From: an uncultured Myxococcales bacterium
Lineage (GTDB): Bacteria > Myxococcota_A > UBA9042
DNA length: 64,000 nucleotides
Reading direction: 5' to 3'
Assembly (NCBI GenBank): GCA_903842345.1
Contig: CAIMLR010000030.1
Coordinates: 1-64,000, forward strand
This document shows positions 18,882 to 26,946 of this stretch, one piece after another. Positions within the stretch are counted from its first letter, which is position 1, and every line of letters begins with the position of its first letter. The notes under the pieces are model-generated. The model was not told the DNA's origin. It saw nothing but the letters and a program-made list of their open reading frames with translations, and searched no databases. Position numbers and translations under genes: made by a program.

Positions 18882-20968
18882 CGAATCCGCATCAGCGAGA
18901 CCAACGTCGACGCGCCGGTCGCGATGCGCGGACTCACGCTCTTTTGTTTGTGCGGATCCGGATCGAACGGACTGGCGTGCAGGATGTCGTAGAACCGGTA
19001 CGGCAGCGCCGCCGAAACCAGCGTTTCCTTGGCCTGCGCGTGCCACGCAGCGCACATCGGCGCAATCGGCGCATCCAGCGGGCGATGGCTGTAGCAGCTC
19101 AGACCCTCGTAATAGTACAGGCATTTCGGCAGCTGCTGCGGCGGGTGCTGCAGCCAATCGTCGGCGTCGCCAATCGGCCAACGCTGCGTCATGCCCTGCG
19201 CGTTGATGTCGCGGCCAACCGCATCCCAGCGACCGTGCAGGTGCTTCTGCGGATGTTCAGGATCGCGCAGCGGCACGTATTCAATCACGGTACAGCCATC
19301 GGGCACGAGCTTGGCCGCCGCGCGCACGAACTGGAACTCGTGCAATTCCGTGTAGTCGGTGTCGCGCTCAAAATCGAGGTGCAGCAGCGGCGACAACAGC
19401 ACGCCAACCACCAGCGCGTTGCGCAGCCACGGCCGCCGCCAGGACAGCACCCAGGGCGTCGCCGCTGCCGCCAGCAGGACAATCGGCGTCGCGAGGCTCA
19501 GGTGGTAGCGCGCCTGCATCGCCGGAATGCCGTGGACGTAGTAGACAAAGAACATGCCCAGCAGCCAGCCGCCCAGATAGACTGTCTTGCCGCGTTGACC
19601 GCTGCGCCAGAGCCAGACGCCGCCGGCAAACACCAGGAAAAGGACCAGCGGCGGCGTGATCCAGGGGTCGATCACCGGATTTTTCTGCGGATTGAACATC
19701 GACGTGAGGCCGATGAGGAAGATGTTCTTCTCGCCGGCGTCCTGGACCCGGTCAAAGAAGCGGTGCCCTTGCACCCAGAACAGGTAGCCCGCCGACGTCG
19801 CGACGATGGCGCCCGCCGCGATGCGCCGTCGCAGGGGCACGCCGACGCCCGCCGTCAGCAGGATCGCGCCCATGTCCACGCCCGCGAGCGCGACGGCCTC
19901 TGGCCGCACAAAGTAGCTGGCGATGCCCGCGAGCAGCAGGACCGGCCGCGCCAGCCAGCGGTCGCGGGCGCGTTCTGCGCGCATGGAGGCGTACAGCGCG
20001 AGGAAGGACAGCGAGGAAAGGCCCAGCGTCAGGATGAGCTCCGTGTCCGCATGGGAAAAGCGAATGTGCAGCGGCAGCAACGCCATGAGCGCGGCGGCGG
20101 CGATCGCGGAGCGCCAGTCGCCCAGCACGTAGCGCGCATGGGCGAAGATGGCCGCGGGCGTGAGGCACGCGACGAGGAAATCGAAGTGGAACATGGCGTC
20201 AAAGACGCTGATGTGACGGCCCGTCGCGCCCAGAATCGCCGGGAGCACGTCGCCTTCCGCCATCATGCGGACGGCAGGCACGATGCGCATGTACGGCCAG
20301 CCATTCATGATGGTGGGCACCGCGATGACGCCGCGGAGCACCGTACCGACGACCGTGATGGCAATCAGCAGCCACGTCGCCCGGCGCGGCAACGGCTGGA
20401 GCGCGCGTCGCAAGTGGAGGAAGAGGCCGAGAATCGCGAACAGCGTCAGCGTCACGGCGTCCGTCAACACGCGCCACAGGCCAAGCGCGGTGGGCGTCTC
20501 GGGCGACGGCGCGGGCATCGTCCAGAAGCCCCCGTGGTCGTTCTTGGCAATGGCGGCGATCAGCCGGTTCGCAGCCTCACGGGCGTCGGGCGGGCCAACC
20601 AGCAAGGTTCCAAAGCTCTGCGACCGCACGGCGGACGGATCGGCGCGGTCCAGGTGCTTGAGCTGCAGCTTCGCTTGGGTCGATGCGCCTTTCAGGTCGA
20701 CTTCAATGACGGTCCGGTTGATGTGAATGTCGCCCAGACGCCAGCCTGGCGCAACTTCCTGGCCATCGGCGTACGGGTCGAACAAGTGCTCGACGGCGTG
20801 CTCGCGCCCGGATTCGATCAGCGGCTCGAGCGTCTCCGCCGCGTACGCCGCCGGCAGCACGCCAAACACCACGAGCGCCGCGAGGAGCACCCGCACGCCC
20901 GTCGCGCACGCACGGCGAGCCGCCTGCCGTGCCATGGGGCGAATTCGGGACGGCAAAAATCGCATCAT
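18878..20968 (-). CDS. Polytopic membrane protein, GT39-like glycosyltransferase
   Basis: 696 residues. An N-terminal signal-like segment (VRVLLAALVVFGVLPAAYA) precedes an exported domain of about 120 residues. A polytopic region of roughly ten TM segments follows, then a soluble C-terminal domain with several cysteines. The first TM loop and the following segment (MNGWPYMRIVPAVRMMAEGD) and the RFSHADTELILT block resemble the PMT/ArnT-type lipid-linked glycosyltransferases (GT39/GT83), in which acidic residues of the first loop are catalytic. Assignment to that fold is moderate; acceptor and donor are unknown. The start at 20968 has GGAG 8 bases upstream; the longer open frame adds only Cys/His-rich residues. 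Confidence 0.6.
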   Translation of the reverse strand: MMRFLPSRIRPMARQAARRACATGVRVLLAALVVFGVLPAAYAAETLEPLIESGREHAVEHLFDPYADGQEVAPGWRLGDIHINRTVIEVDLKGASTQAKLQLKHLDRADPSAVRSQSFGTLLVGPPDAREAANRLIAAIAKNDHGGFWTMPAPSPETPTALGLWRVLTDAVTLTLFAILGLFLHLRRALQPLPRRATWLLIAITVVGTVLRGVIAVPTIMNGWPYMRIVPAVRMMAEGDVLPAILGATGRHISVFDAMFHFDFLVACLTPAAIFAHARYVLGDWRSAIAAAALMALLPLHIRFSHADTELILTLGLSSLSFLALYASMRAERARDRWLARPVLLLAGIASYFVRPEAVALAGVDMGAILLTAGVGVPLRRRIAAGAIVATSAGYLFWVQGHRFFDRVQDAGEKNIFLIGLTSMFNPQKNPVIDPWITPPLVLFLVFAGGVWLWRSGQRGKTVYLGGWLLGMFFVYYVHGIPAMQARYHLSLATPIVLLAAAATPWVLSWRRPWLRNALVVGVLLSPLLHLDFERDTDYTELHEFQFVRAAAKLVPDGCTVIEYVPLRDPEHPQKHLHGRWDAVGRDINAQGMTQRWPIGDADDWLQHPPQQLPKCLYYYEGLSCYSHRPLDAPIAPMCAAWHAQAKETLVSAALPYRFYDILHASPFDPDPHKQKSVSPRIATGASTLVSLMRIR

Positions 20969-21145
20969 GGGCTCCAACGCAGTGGGCGGGCAGTCTACGG
21001 GCGCGGTCTGGAAGTTGCAAACTGAACGCAACGTCTCAGTATTGCTGAAAGTTTGCTCATTCAGCTCAAAAGAAAACACGCTGTGGCGATGGCCGACAGC
21101 CCCCGCACACATGCGCAAGATCGCGTGTAAACTCAGGAGGATGCG

Positions 21146-22159
21146 TCAGTACGGCGAGCGCACACCGAGTCGCCGCGTCACCCGCTCCAGCGTCACCAGC
21201 ACGCGCTTGGCCGTCGCGCCATTGAGCGCCGCCGTTCCGAGCACCTGCGGCAGGCCGACCTGCGGCTGATTGCAGCCTGCGCACAGCGGGATCTCGGACT
21301 GCTTGCCCTCAATGTGCTTCTGCCGCATCGCCACCATCACCGGGCTGTTCCAAATCTCCGCCAAGGTGTGCGTGTGGATGTTGCCGAGCTCAGACTGGTG
21401 CAGGAAGTCGTGGCAGCAGGAAACCGCGGTGCCGTCGTAGTAAAACGCCATTTGCCGCCAGAGGAGGTAGCACGGCTGCCGCTCGGGCTTCTGTTCCGGC
21501 TGGTCGTACCCGCGATCTTCCACGTGCCCGGCAAAGTTGAAGTAGCGCTTGAGGCGAACCGCGTCGGCGCCAAGCGCCTTCCACCGGCGGGCAAATTCGT
21601 CGTTTTGCGAAGCGTTCTCGTTCATGCAAATCATCTGCACAATCGTGTACGGACCGCGTCCCGCCGCCTGCTTCTGCCGCAGGAACTGCTCCGCGTTGCG
21701 CACGACCTTGTCAAAACTGTCCGCGCCGCGAATTTTCTTGTACGTCGCCGCGTCCGTGCCATCGATGGAGATGATGAGGTTGGTCAGCTTGGAATCGATG
21801 AGCGCTTGGCCGCGCGCCTCGTCCAGCATCGTGCCGTTGGTGGAAATCTCCGTGCGAACGCCCTTTGCCGCGGCGTAGTCGATGAACGCGCCAAAATCCG
21901 GGTGCATCAGCGGCTCGCCCGCCAAGTGCAGATGCGCGAACTCGAGATACTGCGCCGCCTCGTCGATGATCCGCTGGAACGTCGCGAGCTGCATGTTGCC
22001 CAAGCCGCGCACGGAATCGTCGTCGCGCGGGCACATGACGCACTTCAGGTTGCAGCGGCTTGTCAATTCGATGGAGAAGTCGACCGGCATCCCGTCGCAG
22101 AGCACGCGCTTGCCCAAATAGCTGCGGGCGAGGCGGATACGGTTGGCAAGCGAGTCCAT
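21146..22159 (-). CDS. Radical SAM protein with SPASM-like C-terminus
   Basis: 337 residues. The radical-SAM cluster motif is CNLKCVMC (CX3CX2C) near residue 33, preceded by FSIELTSR, and followed by the GGE-like HLAGEPLMHPDF and the SAM-binding block EISTNGTML. The C-terminal part carries seven-Cys SPASM-like elements (GTAVSCCHDF, then LCAGC), suggesting auxiliary Fe-S clusters as in peptide- or sugar-modifying enzymes. No precursor peptide is evident beside it. It lies upstream of the GT39-like gene in the same direction with a 177-base gap. The open frame begins 41 codons earlier, but the fold starts after the ATG at 22159, which has AGGACG in front. Confidence 0.82.
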   Translation of the reverse strand: MDSLANRIRLARSYLGKRVLCDGMPVDFSIELTSRCNLKCVMCPRDDDSVRGLGNMQLATFQRIIDEAAQYLEFAHLHLAGEPLMHPDFGAFIDYAAAKGVRTEISTNGTMLDEARGQALIDSKLTNLIISIDGTDAATYKKIRGADSFDKVVRNAEQFLRQKQAAGRGPYTIVQMICMNENASQNDEFARRWKALGADAVRLKRYFNFAGHVEDRGYDQPEQKPERQPCYLLWRQMAFYYDGTAVSCCHDFLHQSELGNIHTHTLAEIWNSPVMVAMRQKHIEGKQSEIPLCAGCNQPQVGLPQVLGTAALNGATAKRVLVTLERVTRRLGVRSPY

Positions 22160-22312
22160 GGACGTCCTGACCGACCGGTGCGCGCGGGCGGAGAAGCAAC
22201 TTAGCGGAGGCTGGGGGCCGAGGCAAGGGAAAGGCGCGCCGGAGGCACCAAAGCACTTGAACATCAAACGGTTGCTCGCCAAACTGCGGCGCGGCGACCG
22301 CTGCGACCGGGG

Positions 22313-23929
22313 CTATTTCCCGACGGCGCGCAGCACCCGATCCAGCACGCCGCCGCCCCAGATCGCCTTGACGCCCTTCAGGAATGCGCCGTAGACCTTG
22401 GGCGAATACGGGTACCACCAGAGTTCCTTGCTCATCCACGGCAGCCACGACCGAGTCTGCACGTGCCGCACCTGACACAGGTCGCGCAGGCCCTGAGCGC
22501 TGTGCACCTGGCCAAGCCCCGACTGCTTCATGCCCTGCCACGGCGTTCCCGGCGCGCCGTGCGAATCGATGGCGTTGTTGACCATCGTCGTGCCGGCCTC
22601 CAGGCGCTCGGCAATCCGCGCGCCCTGCTCTTCATCACCGGCGAACACGTACGCCATCAGGCCCTTGTCGCTGTCGTTGGCGTAGCGGATCGCCGTCTCG
22701 ACGTCGTCGACCGCGATGAAGGCCAGGAGCGGCGAGAAGCTCTCGTCCTGGGTAATTTTCCAGCCATGTTCGACGTTGTCGAGGACGGTCGGCGGGAAGA
22801 ATCGGCCGTTGGGCGTGCCACCGCAGCGCACGCGTCCGCCCTGGGCAATCGTGTCCGCCAGGATCGCCTGTCCGATGGCAATTTGCGGCAGGAACGTCAT
22901 CGCGCCCAGCTCAATGTCCGGATCGAGCGGATTGCCCTGCACCAACCCGCCGGCCAACTCCACGACGCGCGCCGTCAGCTGCTCCGCCAGCGGCCGCGCG
23001 ACGTACACGCGCGAGATGGACGCGCACACCTGTCCGCTGTTGGCGAACGCGCCCCACAAAATCGCGTGGGCCGTCCGTTCCACATCGGCATCCGCCGTGA
23101 CAATCGCCGGATTGATGCCACCCAGCTCCAGCACGCACGGAATCAGCCGCTCCGCACAGGCGACCGCGACTTTCTTGCCGGTCGGCACGCTGCCCGTGAA
23201 CATCACCTGATCCACGCCCGACGTGCACACCGCCGCGCCCGTCAGCCCGCGCCCGGTGACAATCTGCACGAGGTCCGGGTGCAGGCGCGGCTCGTCCTTG
23301 CACGCCTCGTCCCACAGGGCCTTGGCTTTGAGCGCGATGAGCGGCGTGACCTCCGACGGCTTGATGACCGTCGCATTGCCGGCAAAAAGCGCCATGACCG
23401 CGTCGCCGATCGGGATAGAAAACGGGAAATTCCACGGACCGATGATGCCGATCACGCCGCGCGGGATGCAGTGGAGGTAGCTGCGGCGCTGCATCATCAG
23501 GTGGAGCGAGATCGTCTGCGGCGCGAGGATCCTGGGCGCGCGGCTCTCAAAATACGCCATCAAATCGCAGAACGGGAGGATGTCGTGCGTCAGCGCTTCC
23601 TGGACCGGCTTGCCGTTCTCCGTGGACACGGCGCGCGCCAGGTCGTCCGCGTGCTGCGCGACCTTGTGGCGAAACGCCCGCAGCGCTGAACAGCGCTCCT
23701 TGACCGACAGCGCACCCCAAGCAGCCTGCGCCGTGCGCGCGCGCGCGACCGCCGCCTTGACCTCGTCCGCCTCCATCACCGGCGCTTCGCCCAGAAGCTC
23801 GCCGGTCGATGGCGAGAGGATCACAAGCTTGTCGACGAAGCCCGCCGCGTCATTTGAAGTCTGAGCAAGTGCAACCACGTCCGCCTCGCGAGGCCGGGGA
23901 AATCCGGCGCGTGCCCGGAACTTTGCCAT
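22313..23929 (-). CDS. NAD(P)-dependent aldehyde dehydrogenase
   Basis: 538 residues of the ALDH superfamily: N-terminal linker, Rossmann segment with IGPWNFPFSIPIGD, the general-base Glu in VLELGGINPAIV and the nucleophile Cys in FANSGQVCASISRVYVA. The Lys usual after ELGG (ELGGK) is Ile here, a minor deviation. A 60-residue extension after the catalytic domain (RDLCQVRHVQTRSWLPW...YGAFLKGVKAIW) is amphipathic and Trp-rich, as in the membrane-proximal long-chain aldehyde dehydrogenases. It oxidises aldehydes to acids, perhaps fatty aldehydes next to the beta-oxidation genes (inference). An alternative GTG start at codon 18 has a better GAGG ribosome site. Confidence 0.92.
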   Translation of the reverse strand: MAKFRARAGFPRPREADVVALAQTSNDAAGFVDKLVILSPSTGELLGEAPVMEADEVKAAVARARTAQAAWGALSVKERCSALRAFRHKVAQHADDLARAVSTENGKPVQEALTHDILPFCDLMAYFESRAPRILAPQTISLHLMMQRRSYLHCIPRGVIGIIGPWNFPFSIPIGDAVMALFAGNATVIKPSEVTPLIALKAKALWDEACKDEPRLHPDLVQIVTGRGLTGAAVCTSGVDQVMFTGSVPTGKKVAVACAERLIPCVLELGGINPAIVTADADVERTAHAILWGAFANSGQVCASISRVYVARPLAEQLTARVVELAGGLVQGNPLDPDIELGAMTFLPQIAIGQAILADTIAQGGRVRCGGTPNGRFFPPTVLDNVEHGWKITQDESFSPLLAFIAVDDVETAIRYANDSDKGLMAYVFAGDEEQGARIAERLEAGTTMVNNAIDSHGAPGTPWQGMKQSGLGQVHSAQGLRDLCQVRHVQTRSWLPWMSKELWWYPYSPKVYGAFLKGVKAIWGGGVLDRVLRAVGK

Positions 23930-24186
23930 GGATTGGAGAAGTTGTCCTCTGCTTGAACCGCACGCCAGGCAATTGGACTACGCGTGCGCCGAAGCTGGAG
24001 GACCTGGCCTACTCGGAGTCTGGCTGGGCGCGCAATCCGACCTGTACACGCGCACACTGGAACAGGATGTCACGACGTGCCGCTTGGGATGCTCAACCGC
24101 CCACCACCGCGAGACCCTCGGCGACATTTCCGCGATGGCCAGCGTGCGCTTGGGCTTCGCCCCCTAACGCGAGGCTTGCCGCCCCA

Positions 24187-24340
24187 GCGAGCGCGAAGCG
24201 CAAGCCGCGGATCCCCAAGCCGCCCCGGCGAGCGCGCAGCGCAAGCCGCGGATCCCCAAGCCACTCCAGCGAGCGCGCAGCGCAAGCCGCGGTTCCCCAA
24301 GCGCCCCCCAGCGAGCGCGCAGCGCAAGCCAGCCAATCCC
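24187..24340. repeat. 41-bp tandem repeat array, about 3.5 units
   Basis: Units begin GCGAGCGCG(A/C)AGCGCAAGCC and continue with GCGG(A/T)TCCCCAAGC and a C-rich tail. Unit starts are 24187, 24228, 24269 and 24311 (the third unit is 42 bases); the last unit decays after AGCGCAAGCC. Units 1 to 3 differ by only a few bases. The period is not a multiple of three and units abut without spacers, so this is neither coding repetition nor a CRISPR array. Confidence 0.8.
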
Positions 24341-24558
24341 CAGCGCTCACAAAGCCCAAGCCCGGCTTCCCACTGGACAGTCTTCCCAAGCGAGCACCCC
24401 GCGCGTGAGCGCGTCGGGTAAGCGCAGCTCCCCGAGCACCGTCGTGCCACCCCACCGGCGTCATGCGGGGCCGAGCACTGCGCGCAGCGCAAGCGCAGGC
24501 CAGCGAACGCACAGCCGACTTCCCCACCAACAGCCGCCCGGGCCAAGGAAGAGAGAGC

Positions 24559-24597
24559 GCGAGAGAGAAACCAGCGGCGAGCTGGTTTCTCTCTCGC
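24559..24597. terminator. Perfect 17-bp hairpin downstream of fadJ
   Basis: The arm 24559-24575 (begins GCGAGAGAGAAACCAGC) is exactly complementary to 24581-24597 around a 5-base loop GGCGA. It lies about 125 bases after the fadJ stop in the fadJ transcript. No T tract follows on the minus strand. It could be a terminator, an RNase III target or a stability element at the mRNA end. Confidence 0.5.
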
Positions 24598-24721
24598 ATC
24601 GCGAAAGTTTCTTTGAAAAATCCCTAAGAACAGGCTCGCGTACCCGCAACTCCGGCCCAAGGCCAAAACCCGCGCGGCAGCGCAATCACCCAAGCGGCAG
24701 CGCAAAATCCCGCAGCAGCGC

Positions 24722-26881
24722 CTAAAAAAACCTCTCGCCGCGCGCGGCCTTATCCAACAACAACTGACAAGGCTTGAACCGCTTCCCGTACTTCCCCTCA
24801 AGCGCCTTGAGCTTCTCCACCACCGACTTGACGCCGATGCGGTCCATGTACCGGAACGGTCCGCCTTCAAACGGCGGGAAGCCAATGCCCATCACCGCGC
24901 CCAGGTCGCCCGCGTAGCCGTCGCGCAGCGTCCCGTCCTGCAGGCACAGCGCCGCTTCATTGCACAGCCCCAGGATCATGCGTTCCGCCATCTCGGACAG
25001 ATTCGCCGCCTTGGTCTTGTCGCCCTGCGGCAGGTGCTTGTAGACCGTCTCGTCGACGACCTTCTCGCCCTTTTCCAGCACGGACTTGCCATTCTCGTAC
25101 TTGAAAAAGCCCTTGTTGTTCTTGCGGCCCAAGCGCCCTTCGTCGATCAGCGCCTGGCTGATGTCCGGCGGGAACTGCATGCGGTCGCTGTAGTGCTCCT
25201 TCATGACTTTCATCACTTTGAGGCCAACGTCGATGCCGACTTCGTCCATCAGCGTAATCGGGCCAACCGGGAAGCCGTGGCTCATCGCCGCTTCATCGAT
25301 GTCCTCCAGCGCGTAGCCTTCCACCGCGAGGAAGATCGCCTCGGTCATGTACGGCACCAGCGCGCGCGTCGTGTAGAAACCGGCGCAGTCGTTGACCACG
25401 ATGACGTGCTTGCCCATCTTGCGGGCCACGGCCACGGTCGCGGCGGTCACTTCCGGCGCCGTTTGCGGCGTCACGATGATCTCGACCAGCGGCATCTTCT
25501 CGACCGGCGAGAAGAAGTGCATGCCGATGACGCGCTCCGGATGCTTGGCCTTCTTGGCGATGTCGGCAATCGGCAACGACGACGTGTTGCTGGCAAAGAT
25601 GCCGCCAACCTGCGTGATCTTCTCGATGTCGTCGACCATGCGCTGTTTCAGGCCCAGGTCTTCAAACACCGCTTCAATCACCATTTCGCAGCGCCCAAAA
25701 CCGGCGTAGTCCGTGCCGCCGGAGATCCGCGCCATGCGCTCGTCGTAGCCCGCTTCCGGATAGACCTTGCGCTTGCGCGCCTTGCCAAACACCTTCCGCG
25801 CGTAATCCAAGCCGCGGCCAATCGCTTCGTAATCGCGATCCTTCAAGCGCACCGTGTAGCCCTGATCCGCGAGCACCGTGCCCACGCCCGCGCCCATGAG
25901 GCCCGCGCCCAGGATGCCCACGCGCGTGACTTTTGGCGCGACAACGCCTTCCGTGCCCGGACCGTTGTCCTTCTTCAGCGCGGTAATCGCGTGGAAGAGG
26001 TGCTGCAGGCCATGCGACTCCGCCGTCAGCAGCAGCTCGCCAAAGCCCTGCGACTCCGCCTCAAACGTCCCCTTGGCAATCACGTCCAGGATCTTCAGCG
26101 GCGCCGGGTACAGACCCTTGGTCTGCTTCATCACTTTCTTGCGCGCTTCATGCAGCACGATGCGCCGCCCAAACTGGTTGCCTTCCAGCAGGAATTCCTG
26201 GACTTCCTCCTGCATCTTGGGCTTCTTCTTGGCGTGCGCGGGCTTGCCGTGCGCCAGATCCACCGCGTACTTGCGTGCCGCGTCCAGCAGCTTGCCCTTG
26301 GGCACCGCGGCGTCCACGAGGCCCATCTTCAGCGCCTTGCTCGCGCGGATGTTCTTGCCCGTCAGCATCATGTCCAGCGCGTTGGCCAGACCGATGAGCT
26401 TGGGCAGCCGCACCGTGCCACCGCCGCCCGGCAGCAGGCCGAGCATCACTTCCGGCAGCGCCAGCTTGGTCTTGGGCGTATCCGACGCCACGCGCGCCGT
26501 GCAAGCGAGCGCGAGTTCCAGACCGCCGCCCAGGCAATCCCCGTGGATCGCCGCGACCGTCGGAATGCCCAGTTTCTCCAGCTTCAGGAACGCGTCCTGC
26601 GCGCTCTTGGAGATCTTGGCGCCCTCCGCCGTCGTGCGCACGAGGCCGAGGTCATCGATGTTGGCGCCAGCGATGAAGCCCGCCTCTTTGCCCGAGGCAA
26701 TGACGACGGCCTTGATGCGCGGGTCGGCGCTGATCTTGCCAAAAACCGCTTCGAACTCGGGCAGAAGGTCGACCGACAGCGTGTTGACCTTGCTGCCGTG
26801 GCAATCGATCCACACCGTGGCGATGCCGTCGCCATCCGGGCCGTCAAGGCGGACTGCTGGATTGTTAGCTGCGTGTGCCAT
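24722..26881 (-). CDS. fadJ: Fatty-acid oxidation alpha subunit (enoyl-CoA hydratase / 3-hydroxyacyl-CoA dehydrogenase)
   Basis: 719 residues, two catalytic halves. The crotonase domain (about 1-300) has the oxyanion segment IAGANIDDL and the catalytic Glu region HGDCLGGGLELALACTAR / LPEVMLGLLPGGGG. The 3-hydroxyacyl-CoA dehydrogenase part (about 330-719) has the NAD fingerprint VGILGAGLMGAG, SNTSSLPI, and the catalytic His in GMHFFSPVEKMPLVEII. It hydrates enoyl-CoA and oxidises the resulting 3-hydroxyacyl-CoA. It follows the thiolase by 65 bases with AGGTGA before the ATG, as expected for a fadIJ-type operon. FadB or FadJ naming is not resolvable; the thiolase type favours FadJ. Confidence 0.95.
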   Translation of the reverse strand: MAHAANNPAVRLDGPDGDGIATVWIDCHGSKVNTLSVDLLPEFEAVFGKISADPRIKAVVIASGKEAGFIAGANIDDLGLVRTTAEGAKISKSAQDAFLKLEKLGIPTVAAIHGDCLGGGLELALACTARVASDTPKTKLALPEVMLGLLPGGGGTVRLPKLIGLANALDMMLTGKNIRASKALKMGLVDAAVPKGKLLDAARKYAVDLAHGKPAHAKKKPKMQEEVQEFLLEGNQFGRRIVLHEARKKVMKQTKGLYPAPLKILDVIAKGTFEAESQGFGELLLTAESHGLQHLFHAITALKKDNGPGTEGVVAPKVTRVGILGAGLMGAGVGTVLADQGYTVRLKDRDYEAIGRGLDYARKVFGKARKRKVYPEAGYDERMARISGGTDYAGFGRCEMVIEAVFEDLGLKQRMVDDIEKITQVGGIFASNTSSLPIADIAKKAKHPERVIGMHFFSPVEKMPLVEIIVTPQTAPEVTAATVAVARKMGKHVIVVNDCAGFYTTRALVPYMTEAIFLAVEGYALEDIDEAAMSHGFPVGPITLMDEVGIDVGLKVMKVMKEHYSDRMQFPPDISQALIDEGRLGRKNNKGFFKYENGKSVLEKGEKVVDETVYKHLPQGDKTKAANLSEMAERMILGLCNEAALCLQDGTLRDGYAGDLGAVMGIGFPPFEGGPFRYMDRIGVKSVVEKLKALEGKYGKRFKPCQLLLDKAARGERFF

Positions 26882-26946
26882 GGATTCACCTGAAATGGAG
26901 AGGGAAGTCAGCCGGTCGAGCCGTCTGGCCCGATCGCGCGGGCCAC

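Larger units (their letters stand above)
23930..24721. other. Gene-free stretch with low-complexity repeats
   Basis: 792 bases between the ALDH start and the fadJ stop. The first 250 bases show nothing recognisable except the probable ALDH promoter region. From about 24170 the sequence becomes a patchwork of the core AGCGCAAGCC and its variants, including a tandem array (24187-24340) and looser copies near 24485 and 24670, with a long hairpin at 24559. Open frames exist on both strands, but the 41-base period shifts frame each unit and the products are Ala/Arg-rich, so I see no gene. Confidence 0.6.

Noticed and set aside
24187-24340. CRISPR array
   Set aside because: The repeats abut directly, without spacers, and no cas genes are present.
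24070-24885. Open frames across the tandem-repeat region
   Set aside because: The 41-base period alternates frame, products are Ala/Arg/Gly low-complexity, and there is no domain or ribosome site.
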